From the NCBI GenBank assembly GCA_018907035.1, contig JACCIC010000213.1, positions 186,001-250,000 on the forward strand: a DNA stretch of 64,000 nucleotides. The letters run 5' to 3'. Of the stretch, positions 10,861 through 23,819 are shown one piece after another. Position 1 is the stretch's first letter. Each line of letters begins with the position of its first letter. The notes beneath the pieces are model-generated. The model was given only the letters and a program-made list of their open reading frames with translations, was not told where the DNA came from and searched no databases. Source of the DNA: Sycobia sp. Sy_11 (Eukaryota > Arthropoda > Insecta > Hymenoptera > Epichrysomallidae). Made by a program: the position numbers and the translations under genes.

Positions 10861-11718
10861 CTGGTTGGGAAATGTTCCGAGTCAGAGACCCGCGTATGTC
10901 GAGAAACGTACGAAGCGTTCTGCTCCACGAGCTTGTGCCGGTAATGTAATGAGAGAAAGAGAGAGAAAGAGATGGATGGGTGTTCATTTACTTGTCTAAA
11001 TATGATACAAAAGAAAATAAATTTTAACAATAAGACTACATTAAGATATAAATTGTGTAATGTAATTGAAAACAAGTAAGATAGCTACTTTATAAGAGAT
11101 AAGATATATCAATAAATAAGAAAATAAATGTATTATGAGTAATAAAAAATTAAACACTATGAATGCCATAGTAAGTTCACAATTAAACGAAAATCACAGT
11201 AACGGGTAAGTAGTAGGAGATAAAAGTTACAATGTGTATAAAATATAATATAATACAAATATATAAGAGTCAATCATACATCTTTTTTTTAATACATTAA
11301 AAACCAGAACCTCACTCTGCTTTATATACTGAAGTAAATGCCGTACATACAATCATTTATTTGATATACCCATCTTTTATTCTCGCCGGACTTTATGCCA
11401 GGTCTTTGAGAAAAAACAAAGACGTAAAATTGATCGGAAATCGTTCTTTGCTAGAGGATTCGGGAAGACACGAGACGAAAAAAAGAAATTAAATAGCTTT
11501 ACGAAGAAAGTCTCCTATAACAGGTTGCGATTTATAGTTATTTGCGGGAACCCATTAGTTGCCCTCGTCTGTGATGAAAGGTGAGAGATGCGATAATAAC
11601 GTCATTAATACTGATATTCGTTAACATAAATCCATGCTTAGCGGCAGATGCACAAATTCTTTAAGAATCAATATCCTTATTCAGAAGAACAATGACAATC
11701 AACAAACAGCTTTATTTA

Positions 11719-11721
<3 letters not shown>

Positions 11722-11769
<48 letters not shown>
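11722..11769. repeat. (TA)n microsatellite
   Basis: Perfect tract of about 24 units. Confidence 0.95.
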
Positions 11770-11772
<3 letters not shown>

Positions 11773-12545
11773 AGTCTGCAGAAAATCAAAGCTGATTATA
11801 TATAAAAATTAAAATCATTGTAGAAATAGACTAATACTCAATGCAACAAAAACCAAGGCCATGTTACTTGGAAATCAATTTTACAGTTGTAACATAGATC
11901 TTCCATTCCAAAATTCTACATAAATAATATCATAATAAGTTATGAATTTGCGTTAAATAATTTCCGTATTTTTTATACGGTATGGTTGGTTCATTATTAT
12001 ATTGTCGACATTCTCTAATATTCAATCGTCAAAAAAAGATATTTATTGAAAGTGTAATTTGCCTTCATTTGGACTATACATGTGCTCCAAATTAGAAAAC
12101 GCTCCAAATCACATATTACCGTCTAAAATTTGTCTGACTCCCTGTTGCTTATTCAGGTGATTTCTTCTATGGCATCCGTAGCAATCCGCATTGCAACTCC
12201 AGATATTTCTTTCTATTTCCTTCATGTAATACAGGTATCCTAATCATCTATCTTCGCCTATTCTGGCACAGCAATGTTGCAGATTTATACATAGACACAG
12301 GACGAGGCATTTTTATTCACGAGACCTACTAACATGTTCAAGTCTGCAGTTGCGTTTTATATATAGGATTAGAAGCTAAAATACCAACTTTGTTCTCCAC
12401 GGGCACTCGTTGGCATTATATCTCTGTTAGAGCTAGGATGATAATTGAGCATCGCGCTACTCTAGTTTTGAAGCAGAAGCAGCTATTATAAGCTGCTCGG
12501 TTGTTCCCTTGTATAACAAATCGAGGATATATATATATATATAGT

Positions 12546-12554
<9 letters not shown>

Positions 12555-12598
<44 letters not shown>
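12555..12598. repeat. (GA)n microsatellite
   Basis: GA tract preceded by a short TA tract. It creates spurious open frames on both strands. Confidence 0.95.
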
Positions 12599-12601
<3 letters not shown>

Positions 12602-13631
12602 GGTTTCCGTGAGAATTGGCCTAGCAAACATTAGGGTCATTAGGCTTTCGACGCCGTTTTTTTTCAGGAATCCGCACACATATGCTCGCCTTTATACAAT
12701 AACATACTATAGAATATCATGACAGTCAGACTGTCCTTGTTTATATTCGTTCGCATAGAATCTGAAATGGAAATTAGTACTAAAAATAAAGTTAAATAAA
12801 AAATTACAAAAGAAAAGAAAAATAAAATTGTCTATGTTGGTAAAAGACAACCTTACTGCCTCCGCCTTAAATATAAATGTGCCGCAAACCTCCGACGTTT
12901 CGAACCGCTATGGTTCATCGTTAAGGACTAAACTGTAACGAAGATGCTTCGTGTACTTGACTGGTTGGATGCTCGTTGAGAAAATTGTGTGGCCTGGATT
13001 TAATGAAAAATGAATTTCCTCAAAATAATTGTAATGTTGCTTCTGTGTCAAAATTTTTAATATATTCAAGAAAAAAATTCATAGTTTAATTTTTTTTTTC
13101 TTTTTTTTAATCACTTTCAAGTCTCAATATACGTCCATTATTTGCTCTTATCTTTAATTATATTTGAGCTGGTTATCTTCATAGTTCTTTTACATGTCGA
13201 TTTATACAAATTAGAAAAGGCAACGTAAAAGTAACTTCGATGGTTTAAGTGTGCTTAAATGTTTTCAATTATGTCATTGAAATGACTGCTGTGTTCGATT
13301 GATAAAAGATTTTTGAGTGCTTAGAACATCTGTTAAAAAATAATACAACATATAAATTGAATACTCATTGAATAATCATACTTTGAGTTACATTGCAATA
13401 ATAGAAATGAGGCATGTTAGAAAAGTGATAAATATTTTAAAACTACAATGTTGCAATAGGATAATTCAGTTGAAATATACGACGCTTTTGACTTAAACCA
13501 CAATTTGCATGTCTCTTCTGACGCATTACCATCAACTCGCATCTTTACGGTCGGGCGCTAAACAACCTTTTAGCTCGATCTCTGCCAACGTGCTTCTCTA
13601 ACGCTCCGGCAAAACCAGCGCTAACACGTGC

Positions 13632-13633
<2 letters not shown>

Positions 13634-13687
<54 letters not shown>
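13634..13687. repeat. (TA)n microsatellite
   Basis: Perfect tract of about 26 units just before the GC-rich island. Confidence 0.95.
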
Positions 13688-13689
<2 letters not shown>

Positions 13690-14385
13690 CGACTATGTCG
13701 CAGCGCTCGCATAACAATGCGCGACCAACAGCAGGACGCAATTTAGCACAGAATGCAAATTAATCCGGGAGCCGTAAGAGCAACTCGTGGCCGCAGAAGA
13801 GGCCTCCCGCCGCCGCCGCCGCTCGTTTTTATACGTAATGAGAAAATTTGCACGCGGGCGTACCGCGAAATTTTGGGTTTTTATTGTTAAGCCCGGCGGC
13901 GGCTCGGCGGAGCTTCGTTCGAAGCCTGTGCTGGAAGATTAAAATTGAGCAAATCAGCGAATTAGCGGGATTGACGCGAACTTAATTAGATTTTGTATAA
14001 TTCACGTTTTATAAACTCTTCTTGAACTATTTTAGCTGCATAAATGTCTATCGAGAATAACGTTAATTTGGAATTCCAATACCGCAGGTATAATCTATGA
14101 ATTTGAAGAGAAAATATCAAATAGTTTGGTATAATTAATATTTTATTTTTCAATTCAACTGTTTGGAAACCAATAGAATAGCTATCATTTGTAAATTATT
14201 TAATGTGAATTAAATAATGAATGATAATAATGTTTAAGTAATATTATTTTTTCATTTACCAAGAATTTCAGAAATACTTATCAACTACATTTGTTTGGGA
14301 AAACTTCTGAAAACTAATTTAAATCTTATTTTCGATAAAAGTACAACAATATGTTATGTAAATTACTATATTATATTAACCGAAT

Positions 14386-14386
<1 letters not shown>

Positions 14387-14416
<30 letters not shown>
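14387..14416. repeat. (CA)n microsatellite
   Basis: Short perfect CA tract. Confidence 0.9.
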
Positions 14417-14417
<1 letters not shown>

Positions 14418-15023
14418 ACACATTACCAATGAAAATAATCGTTGAATGAAACGAAATGACGAATGAGAGATATTTACAAGTTATTAAGAAATAAATATAA
14501 TTGATGTGATATACAAATAATTTGACGCCTCCTAGTTGTTCTCAGTTCTAATAACAAGTCAATTTTCTAAATAAATTATGATAGATTTTATTGTGGACGA
14601 ATTTGATAAATATTGATAGAGCGTACATAATAGCCTATATACGCATATTTCGAACGATAAACAAATTTTGAATAATTTCTTATTATCGAACGATAAAAAA
14701 CAACCGTAATTCTGAAATTCAACAGATAAGGCGGGCGAGCTTGAAAAAATTAAAATTACTCCATTAAAATACGAACTATTTTTCATACATTGAGCATCCC
14801 GGCCGTTCGATCCGGTTGCGTTTGTCAAAAGCAACTTGTAAGCCTCCCGTAATCGGCTATACGCCAGTTTTGACGTCTCAATTCGTTGAGGGGGCCCCCC
14901 GTATGCATGGTCGAGCTCCGTCATTCGAATAGAATGGACACGAAGCAAAAAAACCGGGCGGAAGCTCAATAGAGGACGACGATGCGGGGGAAAAAGGTCG
15001 AGGTTAGTCAGTCAGTCAGAGTG

Positions 15024-15025
<2 letters not shown>

Positions 15026-15075
<50 letters not shown>
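15026..15075. repeat. (TA)n microsatellite
   Basis: Perfect tract of about 25 units. Confidence 0.95.
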
Positions 15076-15079
<4 letters not shown>

Positions 15080-15308
15080 ATGAGCAGCGAGCGAGAAAAC
15101 GACGAAAAGCTGAGCCGTCGCATTGTCCGGCCGCGGGAAACCGCGAAAGCGAGGGGATGAGGAGGAGGACGAGGAGGCGGAGCGCTCATTTCGTTCGGGC
15201 GCGTTAAAGGCATTGTTCCCCGCGCGCGCGCGCGCGCCGCGTCAACGTGCGGCGCGGCGCTTTACGCACCGTACCGTTATCGTATACGAATATACATGCG
15301 CGCGCGCG

Positions 15309-15335
15309 CGTGTGTGTGTGTGTGTGTGTGTGTGT
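15309..15335. repeat. (TG)n microsatellite flanked by CG alternation
   Basis: Short (CG)n followed by (TG)n, an alternating purine-pyrimidine tract. Confidence 0.85.
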
Positions 15336-15467
15336 AGTCGCGCGGCGACTCGCGAGCCGTTAATGAGGGATCGCCGGAAGTGCCCGCGCACGCGCGCGCG
15401 GTAGCCGCGTTCGAACTGTATATATACGTAATACACCGACGATGTTTTTATGCAGCGGTGGTCAAGA

Positions 15468-15470
<3 letters not shown>

Positions 15471-15515
<45 letters not shown>
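15471..15515. repeat. (TA)n microsatellite
   Basis: Perfect tract about 100 bp upstream of the orphan exon. Confidence 0.95.
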
Positions 15516-15527
<12 letters not shown>

Positions 15528-15618
15528 GTACATTCTTAAATAAACAATGAAGGCATGTTCTTCGAATAGATTGAAATATAGTTAATTGAATATACTTAAT
15601 GTCGCATATGTTTTTCAG

Positions 15619-15738
15619 CGTTACTTTATCGTGCGATTGGCGTATGAAGACATCGAAGGATTCACGTATCCGCAAACAGCTACCGAAGCAGGACCGGACA
15701 TCGTGCCAGACCTATCGAACACTGAAATAGAATCTCAG
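15619..15738 (+). CDS. Orphan internal exon of an unrecognised gene
   Basis: A 120-bp segment lies between a good acceptor (CATATGTTTTTCAG) and a good donor (CTCAG|GTACGA) and is open in phase 0 at both ends, encoding 40 residues. It starts RYFIVRLAYEDIEGF and continues with an acidic, Pro-containing stretch ending NTEIESQ. Codon use is not low-complexity and the residue mix looks like real protein. I do not recognise the family. No partner exon was found within several kb on either side, so the gene must have long introns or the segment is a cassette or relic exon. The sequence shows only that it could be spliced as an in-frame cassette. Confidence 0.5.
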
Positions 15739-16348
15739 GTACGAAATGTTTCAATCGCTATACTATAAGTTCCATGCATGGAGTATCAAGTCCGTCCCCT
15801 CCACCCCTTTTGTTAGGCTCGATCTATATTTTACAACTGACGTACGTGACATATATTTATGGTGTTAAAAAATGATTTGGCTGCAGTGGATCTTGTATCT
15901 GTGATATTTGCACATTTAAATTATGTGTTTCGTAAACACGGGTTACTAGTATATTAATTGTCCATATTTCAACCACGTCTCTTTCATTAATTTTCCATTA
16001 CCTACGTATATATATATATACAGGTTGTCCCAAATGCGATTGTTTGCACTATCGAGCCGTCAAGGAGTAAGGAAAGTCGTACACAAGAATCGTATGTATG
16101 TTGGAAAATTGCAAATAGTTTTTGATACACGTGCCGCCGAGCGTGCCGGTAATTCGTTCCCCGATCGACAGAGTTTTTTTGAGCGTAACAGCCGGCTGGG
16201 ACACGAATGACGAAGAGCACAATGAAATTAGAATCTTCGTCCGTTGTACGCAAATAATTCGATTGTTATCCTTCGAATGCTTAGGATTCAAAAACGGCGA
16301 GAGATTCGATAATGGATTCGAATGTGGGATATTGAAGCAAGTCGGGCA

Positions 16349-16349
<1 letters not shown>

Positions 16350-16406
<57 letters not shown>
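16350..16406. repeat. (TA)n microsatellite
   Basis: Perfect tract of about 28 units, among the longest in the window. Confidence 0.95.
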
Positions 16407-16408
<2 letters not shown>

Positions 16409-17592
16409 GTATCCCGTCAGGACAGTCCATCCATCGCACTACATATTTTATATAGAGACGCGCGCGTAGAAAGCATCGCACACTTGGACGCATCGTGAAT
16501 TATAGACCACGGGCTCCTCGGGTTTAAAAATAAATTACCGCCGCGGTATGACGGACCGCGGTCTCGGATCCCGGTTGTCGTCCCGACGCGTCAGACTTAT
16601 TAATTTGTAGTTGTGTTTTTTTTTTTTTTGTTCTTTTTTTTCACGCCAAGACCGCGACAGAAGCCATTCCACCGAAGGCCCCTCACCCTCCCCCTAATTT
16701 TTTTTTAACCTCGCCGCGAGCAAGATCTCCTCGCGATCGTAAATCCAGAGCATCTTTCGCGCCGTGATGATCGGGCGGGGGGGGGGAGGGGGTCGTTACT
16801 TGCCAATTCCGAAGCACATCGCGCGATCGCGTCGGACCGAATGACACTGCACTGGTTACTTAGACTCGTTTGAGTCTACGTTTTAGTCCACGTTTGTCTC
16901 GCGGAGTCTGCGGCGACGTTCGTAGGGCCGTGTATACTTATACCAACGATAGTCGGACATTAAAGAAAAAAAAAAAAATAAATAAAACGGTTCACTCGGC
17001 GATTCTTGTCAATCTCTAACGTATGTGGCAGACTGTAACAGTTTCGCGTTTCACACGTGGCACCTGTTAACGCGAGAAAGTAGATAGCGATAAATAAAAT
17101 CTGTTTGCACGAAATAGAGTAACAATGGAAATGCGATTATTGAGACAATATTGCCGCCGTCGTTTGATAACGACGGATACGTCGAACGTACGCGTACCGT
17201 GCGCGCCGACATTACATTGAAATGTCTTCGTAATTAAGGCACTGAACTCGTCTCTCATATGCCGCGGGGCCCGCGAGGCCGACACGCTCGCTTAAGCAGA
17301 CGAGGGTTTTATATATCTATATGTACATGAGTCAGCCGGTAATTAAATTCTTTCGAATCTACTTTTTAATTACAGCGCGCATCGGTCATACGCGGTGCGT
17401 TTTTTTTTTTTTTACTAACGCACGCACAGGCGCACGCGCGCGCGCACACATACACATACACCATAATCCAGGAATATAAGTCTCCTCAACGTAATCAGCG
17501 GCGGCCAATGTATTTTTAAGTGAAAATTAATTGTTTACCAAAACTGCTGCGCAATTTGTTCAATTGCTAAATGCTGCTCATTCTGCACTAAC

Positions 17593-17595
<3 letters not shown>

Positions 17596-17641
<46 letters not shown>
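17596..17641. repeat. (GA)n microsatellite
   Basis: Perfect GA tract. Confidence 0.95.
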
Positions 17642-17644
<3 letters not shown>

Positions 17645-18522
17645 AACATTTCACATATACAACATTACCGGGGGGCTGAATATTAAATCCGGCCATTAAA
17701 TGTAATCGCGGGCTTGCTTGCTTGCAGCGTCCGTAAAAAAATTGTCAAAAGCGGCGCTCGGTAATGCTGCCTGCTAACAAATCGCTGCGTGTATGCGCGT
17801 GCGCGTAGATCGTCGCGCGGCATAAATCCCGCGTGCTTCAACCAGTAATTAGTTAGTTACATCGGCGAACCGTGTATACTACTGTAAATTTCATCCAGGC
17901 ACGATTGATTTTTTTTTTCTTACGAAAAGGACGAGCCGACGTTGGTTCGCGTGGCCAGGTGGGGCGGGTGAAAAGGGGGGGGGTTATAATATTGAGTTCC
18001 CTAAATATCCGTTTTGCGCACGTTTTTGAGTTGTGATTTCGAGTTGCAAAAGTCTAGTTGGTATTGTTGAAATTTATTAATTCGTTTAATTTGTTGAGAA
18101 TTTCGATAAATGATAATATAAGTGTTAATTGCTCGTTATTATTTTCAATTCGATCGAACGAACGGTTTTGTTAGCTACTTGTCAGTCATTTGAACGATGT
18201 ATAATGCAAAGATTACGTTAGTGCCGATTGAACTGTTGACAGATCCAACGCTTTTGATAAGTTCTTCAGATTTTTTTTTCCAGTTCACTCTCGCGCATTT
18301 TGCCAATTAAACGGCGCGCATCGAATGCCACGATTAATCCTTCATAATAAGTAATTATTACGTGCACATTTGCGGGCATAATAGCGAATTACGAAGAAGC
18401 GCGCGTTAAACGATCGAGTTTAATTGTTAAGAACTGTATACTAAGCAGGTTTAATATTGCGAGCGCATTCAATTATCGATAAGGTTCATGTATATATATC
18501 GCTAGTGTTAAGTGGCTTTATA

Positions 18523-18529
<7 letters not shown>

Positions 18530-18612
<83 letters not shown>
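18530..18612. repeat. Compound (CA)n(TA)n microsatellite
   Basis: CA tract to 18563 followed directly by a TA tract of about 24 units. Confidence 0.95.
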
Positions 18613-18614
<2 letters not shown>

Positions 18615-18949
18615 ATAAAAGCGCCTATCTCGTAAAACAATATTCTATCGAAAAGACATTTTATTCACTTTAGCAATGGACTTTTGCATCGCCGACGTGC
18701 GGCCGAAACGTCGTATTTGCTCGTTTGCAAGACTCCGCCGCGCTACCGAGTCCTTCGCATTCTCGTCTCGCAAGCAGACGGCCAGCGGCAGAAATCCGCC
18801 ATCGGATCCGGCGACGGATCCGTCCCCCCCCGCCCCCGACGTCGTTTCGACGATGCGATCGGTCGATCGCGCGCGAGCCCGCGAGTCCCGCAATCGTATT
18901 ACCCGATGCGGTGCGCTTACCGATCGTTCGATTCTCCCGTGCGGTTTTG

Positions 18950-18953
<4 letters not shown>

Positions 18954-19006
<53 letters not shown>

Positions 19007-19016
19007 TGTGTGTGCG
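18954..19016. repeat. (TG)n microsatellite
   Basis: Perfect to 19005, then interrupted. It is the source of CVCVCV frames. Confidence 0.95.
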
Positions 19017-19178
19017 TACATGTACGTATGTATTTGTCCGTGTATGTTTAACGAGACGATAGAGTTTACCGTATAGCTACTCGAGTCTTCCGTGGCGCGC
19101 GACAAAAAGCGTCCCGCTGTCTTTTATATCTCTAGTGCTCTCTTTCTGTCTGTTCCAGTTCTTCGCTCGGCGCTCAAA

Positions 19179-19181
<3 letters not shown>

Positions 19182-19230
<49 letters not shown>
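19182..19230. repeat. (TA)n microsatellite
   Basis: Perfect tract of about 24 units. Confidence 0.95.
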
Positions 19231-19233
<3 letters not shown>

Positions 19234-20943
19234 GAATCGGGGAGTTCAGTTGGATTCTTCGAATGATCGTTGTCGGTCGCTTGTTTTTCCGTTAATATAC
19301 TTTGCTCTCGCGCCTCGTGAGAAAGAAGAGCGCCGAATAGTTATAATACGATATAAATATATATATATATATATAGGGGTTCAGTAAGAGGTTATGGGAC
19401 TTGCCAAGATTCATCCCAATTGGTCGGGGTCAAAATTAGAAAGGAATAAGTCAATATGACATGCGGTAATGCATGATTCATCTCCATCAAATATTTAGTT
19501 TATGAGATAAGTGAGTCGTATAATTAAAGAAAAAGTCGACGCAATGACGAATAAGCGGAAACGTACGTGTATCACAAAGTATAAAATAACGCAAGGAACA
19601 GTCGCTTATTGAACGAGTGTGTACGAGCTGAAAAGCACAGAACGTTTATAAAATAATTAAAAAAAACACAGATCTGCTTACGTGCTTGGAATAATGTCGG
19701 CATCGTCCGCCGGCAAAACAAAATTGACAATGAAAGTGGCTGGCTGTATCGACTCCAGTCGTTTCCGCTATCGTTCACTATACAGATCGAAGTGGCGCGC
19801 TGTCGGGTTGAAGCCCATTGGGTATCGACTGGCAAAACGAGAGACACAGCTTGGCGGACTGTGCCGAAAATCAAAGATTTCGAACCCATAGAAAACCTTG
19901 TCAGGAATGCTAAAGTTGAGGCTACCCAACGCAGCTATCCGACCATAAGTGATTTTTCAAACTTTATACGCAACTCGTCGTGAACGTCTCATTACGTACG
20001 AAAAAAAAATATGAAAAAAAAAAATGCCCGGTGTGAAATGGAAAGAAAATTTATAGCAGATGATACCGCTTGATACGCCAAGATTTCTATCTGAGCACAG
20101 TTTTTCGTATCCTACGATCATCGATTCAACAACGACGATTCGACGATTTAACAATAATTCATAGGTATAATAAAAATTCGATCTGAACTATTTCTCGCAT
20201 TATTAGATAATAAAATGTTATTTACACTGGTAAACGTTTGTTTTTCAGTAAATAAAATTTAATTTTTTTCTCAGGATACAATTGCATTTAATTTATTTAT
20301 TTTTATTTATTTTTTTTTTTTTTTTAGAACATTTATTTTGCTCCGCGTGAGGTATTAATGGGTGTCTGAGTGTAGAAAATCCATAGATCCATGTCACAAT
20401 GATACTAAAAAACAGAGGAAATGTAAAAATGACACTCCTGCATTACTTGTGTATAACGATAAGGCGCCTTGTCTTGTCTAGTACATAATTCTCATTTTGT
20501 CGGTCTATATTAAACACATTTTCTCACCTTACTTGTTCGTATTGGTCTTATAACGAACCCCATATCTGTTTCATTGAAACGACGCCGTAGACCTTGAATT
20601 CTGAACAAGTCAATTTGGCTGTACTGTCAAAAAGACATGTATCGAATAATGCCCGTCTCCAATTTTTCATCGCAGCGGCCGTTCCGCGTTACGTTACTCG
20701 AGTTAAAAAATTGCTCGAACGTAATCGTGCGAATATGATTTGTAAATAATTACAAACGAATTGAATTATTCCGTAAGTTCAAGTATCCTTCGTTGACTTT
20801 CTGGCGAGTCGAAAAACTAATGGGATTTTTACTCTAACTATCCGCGTATACAGTGGGAGTTGCAAATTCGCTTTCTTTTTTCTTTTCGAACGCGTAGGCC
20901 GGCGCACAAAAATTGCCCGAGACTAAATTAAAACTGAACAGAT

Positions 20944-20948
<5 letters not shown>

Positions 20949-20981
<33 letters not shown>
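20949..20981. repeat. (CT)n microsatellite
   Basis: Perfect CT tract. Confidence 0.95.
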
Positions 20982-20986
<5 letters not shown>

Positions 20987-23534
20987 ACAAGAATACAACG
21001 GGTATTCGCCCGAGGCGCGCAAAGCGCACTGCGATTAAGTCGAATATCAAGGGGAGGCGAGCACCGCGTTAATGGAAAAATTTTACTGTTTGATCAGCCG
21101 TTCGAATCTGGCTCGCGAATCCGAAACTCGGCTTTCCCACGACGCGCGACTACCGAGCGCCCGCGCGGTATATATATATATAAAACAATGTAACGAGAAT
21201 CTTCGCCCATTTCGAAGCGTAACAATAAACACGGAAACGGACTATTTACAAGCTTATATAGTATTATAGGGATATCGTTTACAAAACTCCGTCTTTTTCT
21301 TCGCTTACGTAAGGCGTATATTAAAGCGCATATAGCATGCTCAATTGCGGAAAGAGCAACGACAAATTCTAACAATGCAAATTCTATGACCGACCGTCTT
21401 TGCTTCTGCTTAGCTCTCTGCAAAATAAGTCTCCACTACTCCATGTGTCTGTTGTTTTTTGTTGTTGATTCAACGCATTTGTGTGCGTGTATCTCCAGCC
21501 ACAGGCGCACGCGACATACGGGTTGATTGATCTCGACGAACGTGTAAGGAACGGCGCTCTTTTACCGCTTCGTTGTCGGCGAAAAACGGCTCCGATCCCG
21601 CAATGTAATATAATTCGCGTACGTAGTTGTTTTTTTTTTTTTTTTTGGATTCGACGAAAGAGGGAGGTGGGAGTGGACCCATAAGCGACAAGGGAGGCGA
21701 CGTCAGAGAGTTGTAAGTCGGTTTTTTTTTTTTTTTTGTTGAAAGTGCGCGAAAAGAGCGAGTTTTATTTTTTTTAAGATTTGTTTCTTTCATTGCTCAT
21801 CATTGACAGTGAAGTAAGACACAAAAGAGAAAGGCGTAGCGAAACTTGTGAAGACGTTGGTGTAAAATCAAAAGTTCAATTATACGTTGGAAAAATTGCG
21901 AATTTTCCTAAAATGACCGTAAAGGATCTCTCGACGCAGGCTTTCACTCCTGTTTTTTTTTTTTTTTTTTCATCATCCGGCGCCACTCATTGCCTTTGTG
22001 TCTTTGTATCTTCAGCGTTGCCTCTTTACGAGTATCACCGCGGTGTACCACCGATCAAATTGAAAAACCGAAAGGTCCTCGGCAAGTCGTGTGCTCCGAT
22101 CATGCTTACATCTATAATTACAATTCTGTGCCGAGAGTTAAATTTCATCAAATTATATTCGTGTGCGCGTGTGGGCTACAAAAATTCGATAATTTTTTTT
22201 TATCGTACATTGTCCCGTTAGTTTGAAGAAATCAACTGTTGGATTGATAGTTTTAGATTTGTTTTTTTTTTTGTTGTTGTTTTTTTTACACGATTTACGC
22301 AGCTTTTCGAAAAGTTGCGTTTTCATACGGCTGCACGGGAGTTGATTACAGAAACCATGAAACAGTTGACCTCGCAGCGATACGAGAGACACGAAGAGGC
22401 ACGAAGAGCCCATGTTAAAAGTTTTCTTTTAACGTTGGACTGGCGTAAGGGGTAATTCGTTCAGCTTGTAAAATCGCTTCCAGATAATCTTAATACTATT
22501 TACAGATCGATTCGGAGCGCGTTAAAACTGCTTCAAATTAATTCACTGCTCGTCGTGATTTACTTTTATTTTTTATTTTTTTTTTTTATTGCGTTTATAC
22601 GGTGAAATACGATACCTCGTATGGGCTTGAAATCTGATCTAGAAAAGCGATTTGAGCGAGCGTATCTTTTAATTACTACGTATCGGCTAATTGAGTCTTT
22701 ATTGTATAATTGAGAACGCGTGACGGAAAAAAATTTTGACGATGCATAAAATAATACAAGTTTGGGAAGGGCGACGCCAGGGCAGCATTGTCGCGTCGGC
22801 GCAGGAGGGAGAAAAGATTATCAGTGCCAATGGTGGATATCCGAGCGCTCGTTGTGCCGCGTCCTTTGACCTAAAGATGCGGGACGGGTGAAGCGTCAGG
22901 CGCAACGTGTCTGTAACGTTATAAATTTCCCAAAACTTCTTCGTCTATTACCGATTATCGAAGTTTTTTTACGCCCCTCCCCCCCTTGTACACGTGAAGT
23001 ATATAATTTCAAACGGCGTCTTTCTTATCCTCGTCTGTATAGTAATATTAAATTGACAGTTATTTTTATCAGTCTTACAGTTATTAGTTTTTTTTGTGCA
23101 ATAATGTTAATATAATGACAGTAAGACTATCCTAGTTTCTAATTACCCCCGTAGAACTGAAAGTTACTAGTAAATTGAAAATAAATAGAAACAAAAATAA
23201 TTTAAAATAAAAACGATAAAAATAAAATTGAAATAAACATTTTGAATAACAAATGAGCATAATCCAGACTATAACTTAAGAAAGAACCATTTGACTGATT
23301 CAACCATGAAAATTATCGTAGCTGCTGTAACATTACTTAATTTTCGAGCGATCTACGTTCTATGATTTTTTTTTCATTATTCTATCATCCCTTTGTTTTT
23401 CTTTCTCTTCCTTTTTTTCTATAGAATCAAAACAGATAAAATCGAACGTAAATCTAACAACAGGACCAAACGGAATACAAAACGAATCGGTCCAGTGCAG
23501 AATGCCACTAAGAAGCAATGCAAAACTATAAGTC

Positions 23535-23566
<32 letters not shown>

Positions 23567-23578
23567 TGCGCGCGCGCG
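23535..23578. repeat. (TG)n microsatellite grading into (CG)n
   Basis: TG tract with one interruption, then GCGCGCGCG. Confidence 0.9.
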
Positions 23579-23778
23579 TCGATTTCCCGAAATTCTTTGG
23601 ATACGATCTGTCCGGCGGACAGACCTTTATCATGGGAAAGAAGCCGAATCGGCGATGTCGGGGAGGTCGCGTCCGCGTATCGTAATAATTCTTTAGGCGC
23701 CCCAGGTGATTCCTCGCGGTGACGAGGGTCCTAGTATCCGTACTCTTGCCGAGTCCTCAAGCCGATTCTGAAAGGCGG

Positions 23779-23780
<2 letters not shown>

Positions 23781-23817
<37 letters not shown>
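23781..23817. repeat. (GA)n microsatellite
   Basis: Perfect GA tract. Confidence 0.95.

Positions 23818-23819
<2 letters not shown>

Larger units (their letters stand above)
10150..10910. repeat. Duplicated segment S2 (pairs with 3905-4560)
   Basis: Homologous to S1 across the exon-like region, the central unique part and the flank after the microsatellite. Here the microsatellite is compound (CA)n(TA)n. Confidence 0.75.
10911..15618. other. Intergenic stretch with GC-rich island near 13,500-13,950
   Basis: No gene supported. Base composition is AT-rich to about 13,480. It then has a GC-rich patch (CCGCCGCCGCCGCC and CCCGGCGGCGGCTCGGCGG near 13,810-13,910) that looks like a regulatory or conserved non-coding element, AT-rich again, then GC-rich from about 14,800. 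Microsatellites are listed separately. Confidence 0.4.

Noticed and set aside
10627..11075. Several overlapping open frames around a CA/TA array
   Set aside because: They consist of repeat-encoded runs such as CVCVCV and YIYIYI and have no family or splice support.
12719..12830. Similarity between this stretch and 23107-23230 (ATGACAGT.AGACT.TCCT followed by A-rich sequence)
   Set aside because: Only about 25 bases match clearly. The rest is A-rich low complexity, so a shared repeat family is not established.
14559..14969. 136-codon minus-strand open frame with a plausible central part (MTELDHAYGGPP...)
   Set aside because: The composition of its first half is protein-like, but there is no recognisable domain, the 3' half is low-complexity and hydrophobic, and no splice sites or start context support it.
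16021..16210. Possible transposon end (GGTTGTCCCAAATGCG after a TA tract)
   Set aside because: Resembles terminal sequences of some insect DNA transposons, but no matching inverted end or transposase was found nearby.
18645..19076. Overlapping long frames on both strands in a GC-rich island
   Set aside because: Three frames are open at once, as expected from GC-rich sequence lacking stops, and they run into a TG array.
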